From: an uncultured Clostridia bacterium
GTDB taxonomy: Bacteria; Bacillota; Clostridia; Christensenellales; Aristaeellaceae
DNA: 18,155 nt
Direction: 5' to 3'
Assembly (NCBI GenBank): GCA_934675735.1
Contig: CAKURR010000030.1
Coordinates: forward strand, 1-18,155
Below the pieces are notes generated by a model. The model did not search any database. It was not told the origin of the DNA and saw only the letters and a program-made list of their open reading frames with translations. The stretch's first letter is position 1; the number at the start of each line of letters is the position of its first letter. Position numbers and translations under genes: made by a program. Shown one piece after another: positions 1-5,982 of the stretch.

Positions 1-72
1 ACCCTTATTTGTTGGCTTTATTATATCATATTTTATTGTTTCGTTCATGGTTTCGATTAAATCAGAGGTTCC
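1..72 (-). mobile_element. End of an insertion sequence (IS5-like), left contig edge
   Basis: These 72 bases are a perfect inverted copy of 18082-18153. Identity stops after GGTTCC at position 72. The next four bases here are TTAG (73-76). In the other copy the bases outside the shared block, read the same way, are CTAA. Both fit YTAR, the target of the IS5 group (established for that family). The inferred terminus is GGAACCTCTGATTTAATC. No transposase is visible because the contig stops, so the family assignment is inference. The element extends leftwards beyond the window and its transposase would read on the minus strand. Confidence 0.55.
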
Positions 73-257
73 TTAGAACAATCCTGACGGAACGTCAATT
101 TGAAAGATTAACGCTGTATGCGATTAGGGGAATGACGGTTGAACAGATTGCAGAACAGGAAGGTGTAGCCCATCAGAACGTTTCCAAGTCGATTAGACAA
201 GCTAAAAAGAAAATTAAATTTTTCTTTGAAAAACAGGGTGCAAAAGTGCCGTTTTAA
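9..257 (+). pseudogene. Sigma-70 region 4-like ICE regulator, 5' end cut off by the IS
   Basis: The native part starts near position 73 and reads RTILTERQFERL, then YAIRGMTVEQIAEQEG and NVSKSIRQAKKKIKFFFE. This is a helix-turn-helix of sigma-70 region 4 type, as found in small sigma-like proteins of Tn916-type elements, where such a gene lies upstream of xis and int. The frame stays open from a TTG at 9, but roughly the first 21 residues are translated from the IS end and are hydrophobic and unrelated, so the true N-terminus lies beyond the IS or is lost. It probably regulated ICE conjugation or excision genes. Whether the remnant is expressed is unknown. A partial gene at a contig edge remains possible if the 72-base repeat is not an IS. 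Confidence 0.6.
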
Positions 258-281
258 GCGTGATAGGTGAAGGGCTTAATT

Positions 282-556
282 AGGAAGCACTTTTGTACCT
301 TGACAACGGCATACCGCATCCCAAGTACGAAACTCATGCAGGAGCGACAAAGTGGGCAGCGCGACGATGGCATAGCCGGAGCGATTCATGCAGCTTGAAC
401 CCGATTTGGCAAATCGGACGCGACGATGACATGGGGGATAATGATACTTCTTCACAGCCCCTCGATGACTGGAGGGGAGTTTCTGCTGCGTTCGTCAAAT
501 GGCGCGGCGGAGCTATGACGCTTTGCCGAAAGCGGCTTGGGGTGCGTTCAAAGTGA
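282..556 (+). ncRNA. Structured RNA candidate, tandem copy 1
   Basis: No convincing protein is encoded here. The stretch aligns with 803-1045 as a diverged direct copy. Shared blocks include GCGCGACGATGGCATAGCC (359-377), GAGCGATTCATGCAG, ATGGGGGAT and ATGATACTTC. Three hairpins are kept: CCGATTT/AAATCGG (401-417), CCCCTC/GAGGGG (458-477) and CGCTTT/AAAGCG (519-534). Between the copies, pair G-C at the third position of hairpin 1 becomes A-T, and T-A at the fourth position of hairpin 3 becomes C-G; these are compensatory changes. Copy 1 has about 26 extra bases (roughly 481-508) between hairpins 2 and 3. A terminator-like hairpin follows at 578-608. The RNA family was not identified. Confidence 0.6.
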
Positions 557-577
557 AACAAGGGTAACAAAAAAGAC

Positions 578-612
578 AGGGCAGTTCTCGAAAGTTTGGA
601 ACTGCCCTTATT
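578..612 (+). terminator. Terminator-like hairpin after RNA copy 1
   Basis: A perfect 10-bp stem (AGGGCAGTTC at 578-587, GAACTGCCCT at 599-608) is followed by a T-rich tail. It sits just after the first structured RNA copy and would end that transcript before the promoter at 648. Confidence 0.65.
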
Positions 613-647
613 TATAAGATTATAAAAATATAATGAATTTCAATTTT

Positions 648-676
648 TTGCGAAAAAGATATGAACATGCTATGAT
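648..676 (+). promoter_or_regulatory. Promoter for RNA copy 2 / xis
   Basis: TTGCGA (648-653) and TATGAT (671-676) are separated by 17 bases, a good sigma-A-type promoter. Transcription would start near 683 and run through about 120 bases of leader (no convincing reading frame) into RNA copy 2 and then xis. Confidence 0.5.
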
Positions 677-802
677 GAGCGCGAAACAAGACTTTTCCCA
701 TGAAACGGAAAGGAATTGTGGTTCGGCGAAGGGATGACTTCGTGTTATATGGGGATGAAAGACTGCGGGTGAGGATGCACAGAGGTGAAGAAAACACTTA
801 AA

Positions 803-1045
803 AGAAGTCCTTTTGATCTTTGATAAGTGCATAATCGCAATCTCAAGTACAAAACCCATGCAAGAGCGGCAAGGCAGCAGCGCGACGATGGCATAGCCCG
901 AGCGATTCATGCAGTCTGAACCCAATTTGGCAAGTTGGACGCGACGACGGTATGGGGGATCATGATACTTCCTCACGGCCTCTCGAAGATTTGAGGGGAG
1001 CTGCAAAGCTATGACGCCTTGCCCAAGGCGGCTTGAGATGCGCGG
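803..1045 (+). ncRNA. Structured RNA candidate, tandem copy 2 (xis leader)
   Basis: This is the second, diverged copy of the 282-556 sequence. It keeps hairpins CCAATTT/AAGTTGG (922-938, loop GGC identical to copy 1), CCTCTC/GAGGGG (979-998) and CGCCTT/AAGGCG (1015-1030). Their stems carry compensatory or wobble changes relative to copy 1, while several unpaired blocks are nearly unchanged, the pattern of a conserved RNA rather than a gene. No terminator follows; the sequence runs into the xis ribosome binding site, so this copy may be a free RNA or a cis-acting leader. About 520 bases separate the two copies start to start. Confidence 0.6.
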
Positions 1046-1108
1046 AAACATAAACAGGTGTTGTCTTTGAAGGGCGAACGACAAAATGATAGATGGAGGT
1101 TAAATCAA

Positions 1109-1336
1109 ATGGAACTGAATATTAGAAATGACAGTGATCGGATTCAAAACGTCCCGATTCAGTGCAAAATGACACTGACGATTCGCGAAGCGGCAGAATA
1201 CAGCAACATCGGCATCAACAAAATCGACTCCTTGCTGAAAATGCCGAATTGCCCGTTCGTTTTGTACATTGGAACGCGGAAACTGGTCAAGAGAGTGGAA
1301 TTTGAACAGTATATTCGCGGAAAATTCGCGATTTGA
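1109..1336 (+). CDS. xis: Excisionase, Tn916 Xis family
   Basis: This 75-residue basic protein has the Xis winged-helix core: MTLTIREAAEYSNIGINK (residues 21-38), then PFVLYIGTRKLVKRVEFEQYI. It is close in layout to Tn916 Xis, which has TLTIEEASKYFRIGENK at the matching place. In this family Xis bends DNA at the element ends and helps Int excise the ICE. The start is ATG 1109, chosen for GGAGG nine bases upstream; a longer frame from TTG 1058 has no such site and overlaps the RNA tail. It lies 113 bases before int, the usual xis-int order. Its promoter is probably the one at 648, or read-through. Confidence 0.85.
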   Translation: MELNIRNDSDRIQNVPIQCKMTLTIREAAEYSNIGINKIDSLLKMPNCPFVLYIGTRKLVKRVEFEQYIRGKFAI

Positions 1337-1368
1337 GGTAGAAATCGCAAGGAAAATCGGGGCGTACC

Positions 1369-1397
1369 TTGAGAAAAGGGTAGGGTTGTGTTATAAT
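1369..1397 (+). promoter_or_regulatory. Integrase promoter
   Basis: TTGAGA (1369-1374), a 17-base spacer and a perfect TATAAT (1392-1397) lie 53 bases upstream of the int start. int can therefore be transcribed separately from xis. Confidence 0.7.
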
Positions 1398-1417
1398 CAG
1401 TAACCGTGTTGGGCTCT

Positions 1418-1437
1418 TTTCTTATAGGTATAAGAAA
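1418..1437. promoter_or_regulatory. Perfect dyad between int promoter and start codon
   Basis: TTTCTTATA, two central G bases and TATAAGAAA form a perfect 9-bp inverted repeat downstream of the predicted transcription start. Its right arm overlaps the int ribosome binding site (AAAGGA, ending at 1440). It could be a repressor operator or an arm site for Xis or Int. A two-base loop is too tight to close fully as RNA, but a slightly opened hairpin could still mask the binding site. Confidence 0.5.
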
Positions 1438-1449
1438 GGAACTTGAACG

Positions 1450-2628
1450 ATGGGTAGAGACCTGAAAGGCAGAAAGTGCGGAAAAGGGATCAGCCAAAGA
1501 AAAGACAAAAAGTATACGGCACGTTTTTGCGCGAAGAATGGAAAGCGCCGAGAAAAGCACTTCGACACGCTGCCTGAAGCGAGAAACTGGCTTGCGGATG
1601 CCCAATATGCGGATCGTCATAATGGCTTGCCGACATGTTCAACGATAACGGTGGACGCATGGTTTCAATTCTGGATGGAAAATCTGATTCGAGATTTAGC
1701 ACCTAATACCATCCGAAATTACCGTGACAGGTATGTGCATAACATTAAACCTGTTCTTGGAAATATGATGTTATGCGATGTGAAGCCGATGCACTGTAAG
1801 GCTGTATTTAACAGCATGGAAGCGCATTATGCAGGCTCGACTATCCGTCAGACGTACATCACAATCGGAACGATGTTTAAGGCCGCATTGATCAACGACA
1901 TGATTATCAAGCATCCGTTGGAAGGCGTAAAGGTGAATAAGCCGCTTCGCGCGCCAGATGATATTCATTTTCTGACGATTGACGAGCAGACGAAGTTTCT
2001 GGAAGTTGCTCGGCGTTCCCACAACTATCGGCAATATGTTTTGCTGCTGGAAACGGGATTGCGTACTGCGGAGATGATTGGGCTGACGTGGGATTCGATT
2101 GATTGGAAGCGGCGCAGACTGACCATCAGTAAGACGCTGGAATATCGTCATGAGAACGGTGTCTGGCGAGCCGGGCCGCCAAAGACAAAAGCCAGTTATC
2201 GGACGATTCCTCTGACTGATCGGGCGTATGACGTTCTGGAAACATGCTATGCTGAGCGGGAAATCCGAAAGGAAGCGCCGTTGCTTGAAATGGTGCTGCC
2301 GTATATGGATCGACGCAGTGGAGTGCAGAAGAATCTCATCATGCGTGATCTGGTGTTCGTCAACTGGCGCACGGGTGAACCTGCCAAGAACAGTTCCTAC
2401 GACACGCATTTGTATAAGCTGTGCGATGAAGCGGGCATTGAACGATTCTGTATGCACGCTCTGCGGCATACTTACGCAACGCGAGCGATTGAAAGAGGGA
2501 TGCAGCCGAAGGTGCTGCAAAAACTGTTGGGTCATGCCAGCATCAAAACAACAATGGATCGGTATGTTCATGTCACAGACGATTCGTTGGTCGATGCCGT
2601 GGCGCAGTTTCAGGCGCTGGGAAACTAG
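1450..2628 (+). CDS. int: Tyrosine integrase, Tn916 family
   Basis: This 392-residue site-specific recombinase integrates and excises the ICE. The N-terminal ~60 residues form the arm-binding domain (KGISQRKDKKYTARF), residues ~65-165 the SAM-like core-binding domain, and ~170-390 the catalytic domain. The catalytic residues are in place: R205 (LETGLRTAEM), K247 (PPKTKASYRTIPL), H336 and R339 (HALRHTYATRA), H362 (LLGHASIKTT) and nucleophile Y372 (MDRYVHV). The length is close to Tn916 Int (405 residues). ATG 1450 follows AAAGGA by nine bases. The gene abuts the attachment-site region and the chromosomal ychF, which places the ICE end here. It looks intact. Confidence 0.95.
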   Translation: MGRDLKGRKCGKGISQRKDKKYTARFCAKNGKRREKHFDTLPEARNWLADAQYADRHNGLPTCSTITVDAWFQFWMENLIRDLAPNTIRNYRDRYVHNIKPVLGNMMLCDVKPMHCKAVFNSMEAHYAGSTIRQTYITIGTMFKAALINDMIIKHPLEGVKVNKPLRAPDDIHFLTIDEQTKFLEVARRSHNYRQYVLLLETGLRTAEMIGLTWDSIDWKRRRLTISKTLEYRHENGVWRAGPPKTKASYRTIPLTDRAYDVLETCYAEREIRKEAPLLEMVLPYMDRRSGVQKNLIMRDLVFVNWRTGEPAKNSSYDTHLYKLCDEAGIERFCMHALRHTYATRAIERGMQPKVLQKLLGHASIKTTMDRYVHVTDDSLVDAVAQFQALGN

Positions 2629-2636
2629 AAAGCCGG

Positions 2637-2656
2637 AATTGGTGCCAAATTGGTGC
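2637..2656. repeat. Direct repeats at ICE end (Int arm-type sites)
   Basis: Two copies of AATTGGTGC (2637-2645 and 2648-2656) are spaced 11 bases apart, one helical turn, right after the int stop codon. Int arm-domain binding sites of this kind are typical of the integrase-proximal end in Tn916-like elements and Gram-positive prophages. The role is inferred from position and spacing. Confidence 0.55.
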
Positions 2657-2712
2657 GGAATAGCATAGAGAACACTTGAAAAAGTGAGTAAATAAAGGAG
2701 TTGTAAACATAT
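2657..2712. other. ICE-chromosome junction region (attR/attL), upstream of ychF
   Basis: The ICE must end between the arm repeats (to 2656) and the ychF start (2713). The segment holds a small dyad, CACTT-GAAA-AAGTG (2673-2686), a reasonable candidate for the crossover core, then the ychF ribosome binding site AAAGGAG (2694-2700). The exact crossover cannot be fixed without the other end or an empty site. No clear ychF promoter is seen between int and ychF. Confidence 0.5.
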
Positions 2713-3810
2713 ATGAAATTGGGCGTTGTCGGTCTGCCGAACGTCGGCAAATCCACTTTGTTTAACGCGATTACCAAGGCGGGCGCGGAGGCGGCGAACT
2801 ATCCGTTCTGCACCATCGAGCCGAACACGGGCGTTGTGGCCGTGCCGGACGAGCGGCTGAACGAGCTTTCCGAGATGTATCACCCGAAAAAGACGACGCC
2901 GGCGGTCATCGAGTTTGTCGATATCGCGGGTCTGGTTAAGGGCGCGAGCCACGGCGAGGGTCTGGGCAACAAGTTCCTCTCCCACATCCGCGAGTGCGAA
3001 GCGATTGTGCACGTCGTGCGCTGCTTTGAAGATCCGGATATCATCCGCCATGCGGACAGCCTGAACCCGCAGCACGACATCGAGACGATTAACCTCGAGC
3101 TGATTGCGGCCGACCGCGAGACGGTGGCCAAGCGCGCCGAGCGCGCCGTGAAGATGCTCAAGAGCGGTGAGAAGCGCTTTGCCGACGAAGCCGCGCTGGG
3201 CGAGAAGCTGCTGGCGCATCTGGATAACCTTCAGCCCGCGCGCACCTGCCCGATGACGGACAAGGAGCGCGAGATTGTGCGCGAGTGGTTCCTGCTGACC
3301 ACCAAGCCGGTGATTTACGCCTGCAACATCAAGGAGGATGACCTCGGCAAGGATGAGGACAGCATCCCCGGCGTGACGGATGTGAAAGCCATTGCGGCGG
3401 GCGAAAACGCCAAAGTGCTCGTCATTTCCGCGAAAATCGAAGAGGATATCGCGCAGATGGACGACGAAGAGAAGAACATGTTCCTGGAGGAGTTGGGCAT
3501 CGGCAAGAGCGGCCTTGACCGCCTGATTGCCGAGTGCTATGATCTGCTGGGGCTGATTTCCTTCCTGACGGCAGGCGCGGACGAGTGCCGCGCGTGGACG
3601 ATTCGCAAGGGCACGAAGGCGCCGCAGGCCGCGGGCAAGATTCACAGCGACTTTGAGCGCGGCTTCATCCGCGCGGAGATTGTCTCCTTCAACGATTTGA
3701 AGGCGAACGGCTCGATGACCGCCTGCAAGGAAAAGGGCCTTGTCCGCAGCGAGGGCAAGGACTACGTGATGCAGGACGGCGACGTGACGCTCTTCCGCTT
3801 CAACGTTTGA
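2713..3810 (+). CDS. ychF: Ribosome-associated ATPase/GTPase YchF (Ola1)
   Basis: This 365-residue Obg-family P-loop NTPase matches the usual YchF length. Residues 7-14 are the P-loop (GLPNVGKS); NYPFCTIEPN is switch I; DIAGLVKGASHGEGLGNKFL is G3/switch II; NIKE replaces the usual NKxD, which in YchF favours ATP over GTP (known for the family). A coiled-coil hairpin spans about 120-190, and a TGS domain forms the C-terminus, ending DGDVTLFRFNV. The protein binds ribosomes and is linked to stress responses. Base composition rises sharply compared with the ICE, marking return to the chromosome. Because the ICE ends directly upstream, the native promoter has probably been displaced. Confidence 0.97.
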   Translation: MKLGVVGLPNVGKSTLFNAITKAGAEAANYPFCTIEPNTGVVAVPDERLNELSEMYHPKKTTPAVIEFVDIAGLVKGASHGEGLGNKFLSHIRECEAIVHVVRCFEDPDIIRHADSLNPQHDIETINLELIAADRETVAKRAERAVKMLKSGEKRFADEAALGEKLLAHLDNLQPARTCPMTDKEREIVREWFLLTTKPVIYACNIKEDDLGKDEDSIPGVTDVKAIAAGENAKVLVISAKIEEDIAQMDDEEKNMFLEELGIGKSGLDRLIAECYDLLGLISFLTAGADECRAWTIRKGTKAPQAAGKIHSDFERGFIRAEIVSFNDLKANGSMTACKEKGLVRSEGKDYVMQDGDVTLFRFNV

Positions 3811-3836
3811 TTGAGATTTCGTGCCTGCGGGCACGA

Positions 3837-3903
3837 CCAAAGGGCTTTCCGTTTTCTGCCGTTTGTTTCCGCCATCGGCGGCAACAGCTGAAAACCTCTT
3901 TGG
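3837..3903. repeat. Intergenic nested-hairpin repeat, family C copy 1
   Basis: Three nested stems, CCAAAG/CTTTGG, GTTTTC/GAAAAC and CCGCC/GGCGG, are separated by internal loops. A second copy lies at 17991-18057 with identical outer stems, a conserved GGCTTTCC internal loop, and an apical stem changed in a compensatory way to CCGTC/GACGG. A small hairpin (CGTGCC/GGCACG, 3820-3835) precedes it. Confidence 0.7.
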
Positions 3904-3934
3904 AAACCTTCGGCATCACAGAAGCAATAAATAC

Positions 3935-3968
3935 AAAAAGCGCGGCTCGTTTGAGCCGTGCTTTTTTT
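3935..3968. terminator. Bidirectional terminator between ychF and the DUF1540 gene
   Basis: Stem GCGCGGCTC (3940-3948) pairs with GAGCCGTGC (3953-3961) with one G-T pair. It is followed by seven T bases and preceded by five A bases, so it can stop transcription from ychF (plus) and from the convergent DUF1540 gene (minus). Confidence 0.85.
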
Positions 3969-3970
3969 GT

Positions 3971-4018
3971 GGGAAGTCCAGAAACCTCAGGTTTCTGGTG
4001 GGGGGGCAAAGCCCCACC
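3971..4018 (+). repeat. Intergenic palindromic repeat, family A copy 1
   Basis: It has flank GGGAAGT, a palindrome with 10-base arms (CCAGAAACCT, centre c, 3978-3998), then GGTGGGG and a hairpin GGGGC-aaa-GCCCC (4003-4015). The upstream TATCGC-type hairpin seen in other copies is absent here; the terminator occupies that place. Confidence 0.75.
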
Positions 4019-4027
4019 GTTCTCTCG

Positions 4028-4189
4028 TTACTTGCAGCCGCACTCGTAGGAGCCGCACATGCTCTCGTCGCTCTTGCCGGAATGGCAGTTGCAGTTCGCG
4101 CAGACGTTGATGCTGCTCAGCTCGCAGCGGTTCTGCGCGCTGTGGTGACGGCAGGAAGAAACGGAACAGTTGATGGTCTGATTTTCCAT
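4028..4189 (-). CDS. DUF1540 small cysteine-rich protein
   Basis: This 53-residue protein has nine cysteines (C8, C13, C22, C30, C33, C35, C45, C50, C52). The INCSVSSCRHHSAQNRCELS pattern is typical of DUF1540 domains, which are common in Clostridia and probably bind metal; the function is unknown. The start is ATG 4189, preceded by GGAGGG at eight bases; an upstream ATG at 4222 lacks a binding site and adds 11 residues outside the domain. It is convergent with ychF and divergent from the lipoprotein gene at 4348. No strong promoter was identified for it. Confidence 0.85.
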   Translation of the reverse strand: MENQTINCSVSSCRHHSAQNRCELSSINVCANCNCHSGKSDESMCGSYECGCK

Positions 4190-4274
4190 GATGCAATCCC
4201 TCCATGTCAAACTCTGAGCCAATCGCTCGCGGCTTAGTATGGCAGAAAAAAATCAAAAAATGCGCGGAAAATGC

Positions 4275-4325
4275 TTGCCAAATGATGGTAAACGTGCTAT
4301 GATTTTCAATAGTACGAATGTACTA
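4275..4325 (+). promoter_or_regulatory. Promoter with operator-like dyad
   Basis: TTGCCA (4275-4280), 17 bases, then TATGAT (4298-4303). A perfect dyad TAGTAC-N4-GTACTA (4310-4325) covers the expected transcription start, where a repressor would block initiation. The dyad was not seen upstream of the nearby tetR-type gene, so the regulator is unknown. Confidence 0.6.
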
Positions 4326-4347
4326 AAAATAAAAAGGAGCGATTTTC

Positions 4348-5082
4348 ATGAAAAAGATGATGTTTGCGCTGGTTCTGGCGCTGGCTGTGAGTGCCTGCGG
4401 CGCGGCGATGGCCGAGCAGGGCGTGGCTTACGGCGTGTATAATCAGGGCGGTGAGCAGCCGGACAGCCTGATTCGTGTGACGCTGGATTGCGACGGCGCA
4501 CAGGTGACGGGCGCGCAGATTGACGAAAAGCTGATTCCGTATTCCGCAGGCGGCGCGGAGGGCTGGGCCGAGCTGGATGACGAAACGGCGGCGAAGCTGG
4601 GCGGCGCGGTGCTGACCGTGGGCGAGAAGAAGTATCCGCAGTCCTTTGAGCTGGGCGGCGTGACGTTCGTCGGCGCGGCGGAAGAGAGCGGCCTTGCGTA
4701 TACCGGCGAGGTGAACGGCGAAACCGTCAACCTGATGGATTACATCTGCACCGACGAAGGCGGCGCGTGGTATTACGCGAGCAATCCGGCGACGCTGCTG
4801 AACGCGCAGGGCGAAGCGGCGGCGGAAATCGAAATCGGCACGAAGGCTTCCATCGAGCACGGCGTGGCGTTCTGGCCGAGCGACATCAAGTTCCCGGGCA
4901 ACATCGAGCGCATCGAGAACTATCTGACCGAAAACGGCGTGAACTACACCGAAGAGCAGATTGCCAAGGGCGAGGACGGCGTTTGGGCCGTTGCGGATGT
5001 AACCACCGGCGCGACGCTGGCCGGCACGAAGAATTATCTGCTCATCGCGCAGCGCGCGTATGAGAATGTGCAGGGCAAGTAA
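4348..5082 (+). CDS. Secreted FMN-binding-type lipoprotein
   Basis: This 244-residue exported protein has signal MKKMMFALVLALAVSAC. VSAC (14-17) is an acceptable lipobox, though AMA at 20-22 could also serve signal peptidase I. The C-terminal motif DVTTGAT (217-223) matches the D-x-x-S/T-G-A-T site where ApbE covalently attaches FMN in NqrC/RnfG-type domains, with T223 as the predicted attachment residue. An N-terminal stretch (GVYNQGG...RVTLDCDGAQVTGAQIDE) resembles the start of FMN_bind domains. This suggests an extracytoplasmic flavoprotein in electron transfer; no apbE gene is present in the window, and the assignment rests on motif only. The start follows AAGGAG. The gene stands alone between its own promoter and terminator. 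Confidence 0.65.
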   Translation: MKKMMFALVLALAVSACGAAMAEQGVAYGVYNQGGEQPDSLIRVTLDCDGAQVTGAQIDEKLIPYSAGGAEGWAELDDETAAKLGGAVLTVGEKKYPQSFELGGVTFVGAAEESGLAYTGEVNGETVNLMDYICTDEGGAWYYASNPATLLNAQGEAAAEIEIGTKASIEHGVAFWPSDIKFPGNIERIENYLTENGVNYTEEQIAKGEDGVWAVADVTTGATLAGTKNYLLIAQRAYENVQGK

Positions 5083-5102
5083 GAAAATCTAAACATAAAA
5101 AG

Positions 5103-5151
5103 AAACGCTGTCTGCTGTTCCGATGGGTATCGGACGCGGACAGCGTTTTTT
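5103..5151. terminator. Terminator shared by the lipoprotein gene and tetR-type gene
   Basis: Outer stem AAACGCTGTC (5103-5112) pairs with GACAGCGTTT (5139-5148) and T bases follow. An inner CCGAT/ATCGG hairpin stacks within. On the minus strand the same structure is followed by TTTCTTTTT, so it can also end the convergent tetR-type transcript. Confidence 0.85.
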
Positions 5152-5213
5152 GAATGTGCGGAAAACAGGGGGAGATTTTCCCAACTATGCGTCGGGTGAG
5201 AACAAATGCGGCT

Positions 5214-5819
5214 TCATTCTTCCGCCTGCTGCATGGCGCGATAGGCTTCTTGCCCTTTTTCGGTCAGGTAGGGCTGAAGCACGAGCCAGTGGGCCGCCAG
5301 AAACGCTTCTTTGCTCATGACATTTTTATCCGTGCCGCGCACGGTCCGGTTAAGCCACGTCATGTGGCTCATCAGCAGAACTTGAACCAGCGTTTGGCAG
5401 ACCTCGGGCGTGAAGGCTTCGACAAAAAAGCCTCGGTTCGCCAGCGCGTTCAGCCCGTCAATCAGGCGCGCGCGAAGGTGGGTGTGATGCGCCTGGTGAA
5501 GCGGCCCGTTTTCCTGTTTCAATTCGTTGTCGAGAAAGAAAAACGCGCACCGCCGAAGCGTGTCGAGCATCATGGAAAACAGGCTGTCAATCTGCTCGAG
5601 CGTTTGAACGGGCATATCCGCCGTCGCGGTCATCTGCGCGAAAACGTCGTCCAGCAGCGCGGCGACGATATCCTGCTTTTTGGCGAAATGATAGGTGAGG
5701 TTGCCCACGCTGATGGAGAGGGAATCGGCAATCGCGCGCATGGTGACGCTGCGATAGCCCCGCTCGTTGAAAAGCCGCAGCGAGACGGCCAAAATTTTTT
5801 CGCGGGTAGACGAAGCCAT
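5214..5819 (-). CDS. TetR/AcrR-family transcriptional regulator
   Basis: This 201-residue protein has an N-terminal TetR helix-turn-helix (TREKILAVSLRLFNERGYR, then VTMRAIADSLSISVGNLTYHF, about residues 5-45) followed by an all-helical ligand/dimer domain. The NERGY..TMRAIA..LSIS.GNLTYHF signature is typical. The start has AAGGAGG eight bases upstream. It is divergent from the aldo/keto reductase at 5983; the 163-base shared region holds the reductase promoter, so autoregulation and control of the reductase are the likeliest roles (inference). No clean operator palindrome was found, only an imperfect one around 5868-5884. Confidence 0.9.
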   Translation of the reverse strand: MASSTREKILAVSLRLFNERGYRSVTMRAIADSLSISVGNLTYHFAKKQDIVAALLDDVFAQMTATADMPVQTLEQIDSLFSMMLDTLRRCAFFFLDNELKQENGPLHQAHHTHLRARLIDGLNALANRGFFVEAFTPEVCQTLVQVLLMSHMTWLNRTVRGTDKNVMSKEAFLAAHWLVLQPYLTEKGQEAYRAMQQAEE

Positions 5820-5886
5820 GCAAAAGCCTCCTTGAATCGGTCATGGCAACAGCTTACCCCTTTTCGACGGGTTTTGCAAGCCCGCC

Positions 5887-5915
5887 TTGCCAAGTCTGCC
5901 AAAAAACGCTATAAT
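5887..5915 (+). promoter_or_regulatory. Promoter of the aldo/keto reductase gene
   Basis: TTGCCA (5887-5892), 17-base spacer, perfect TATAAT (5910-5915), 67 bases before the start codon. It lies inside the tetR-reductase intergenic region, where the regulator could act. Confidence 0.75.
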
Positions 5916-5982
5916 AAAAAATGGATAGCTGGGTTTCCATTTCTTTCGCGAGCGTTAAGCGAAAAAACAGGGAGAGAGCACA

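Noticed and set aside
293..556. An 87-residue plus-strand frame inside RNA copy 1
   Set aside because: The corresponding frame is not kept in copy 2; the differences between copies preserve hairpins rather than codons, and no ribosome binding site is evident.
1771..3840. A 689-residue open frame on the minus strand spanning int and ychF
   Set aside because: It runs antisense across two well-supported genes, crosses the ICE-chromosome junction and has no recognisable domain. It is a shadow of codon bias in the real genes.
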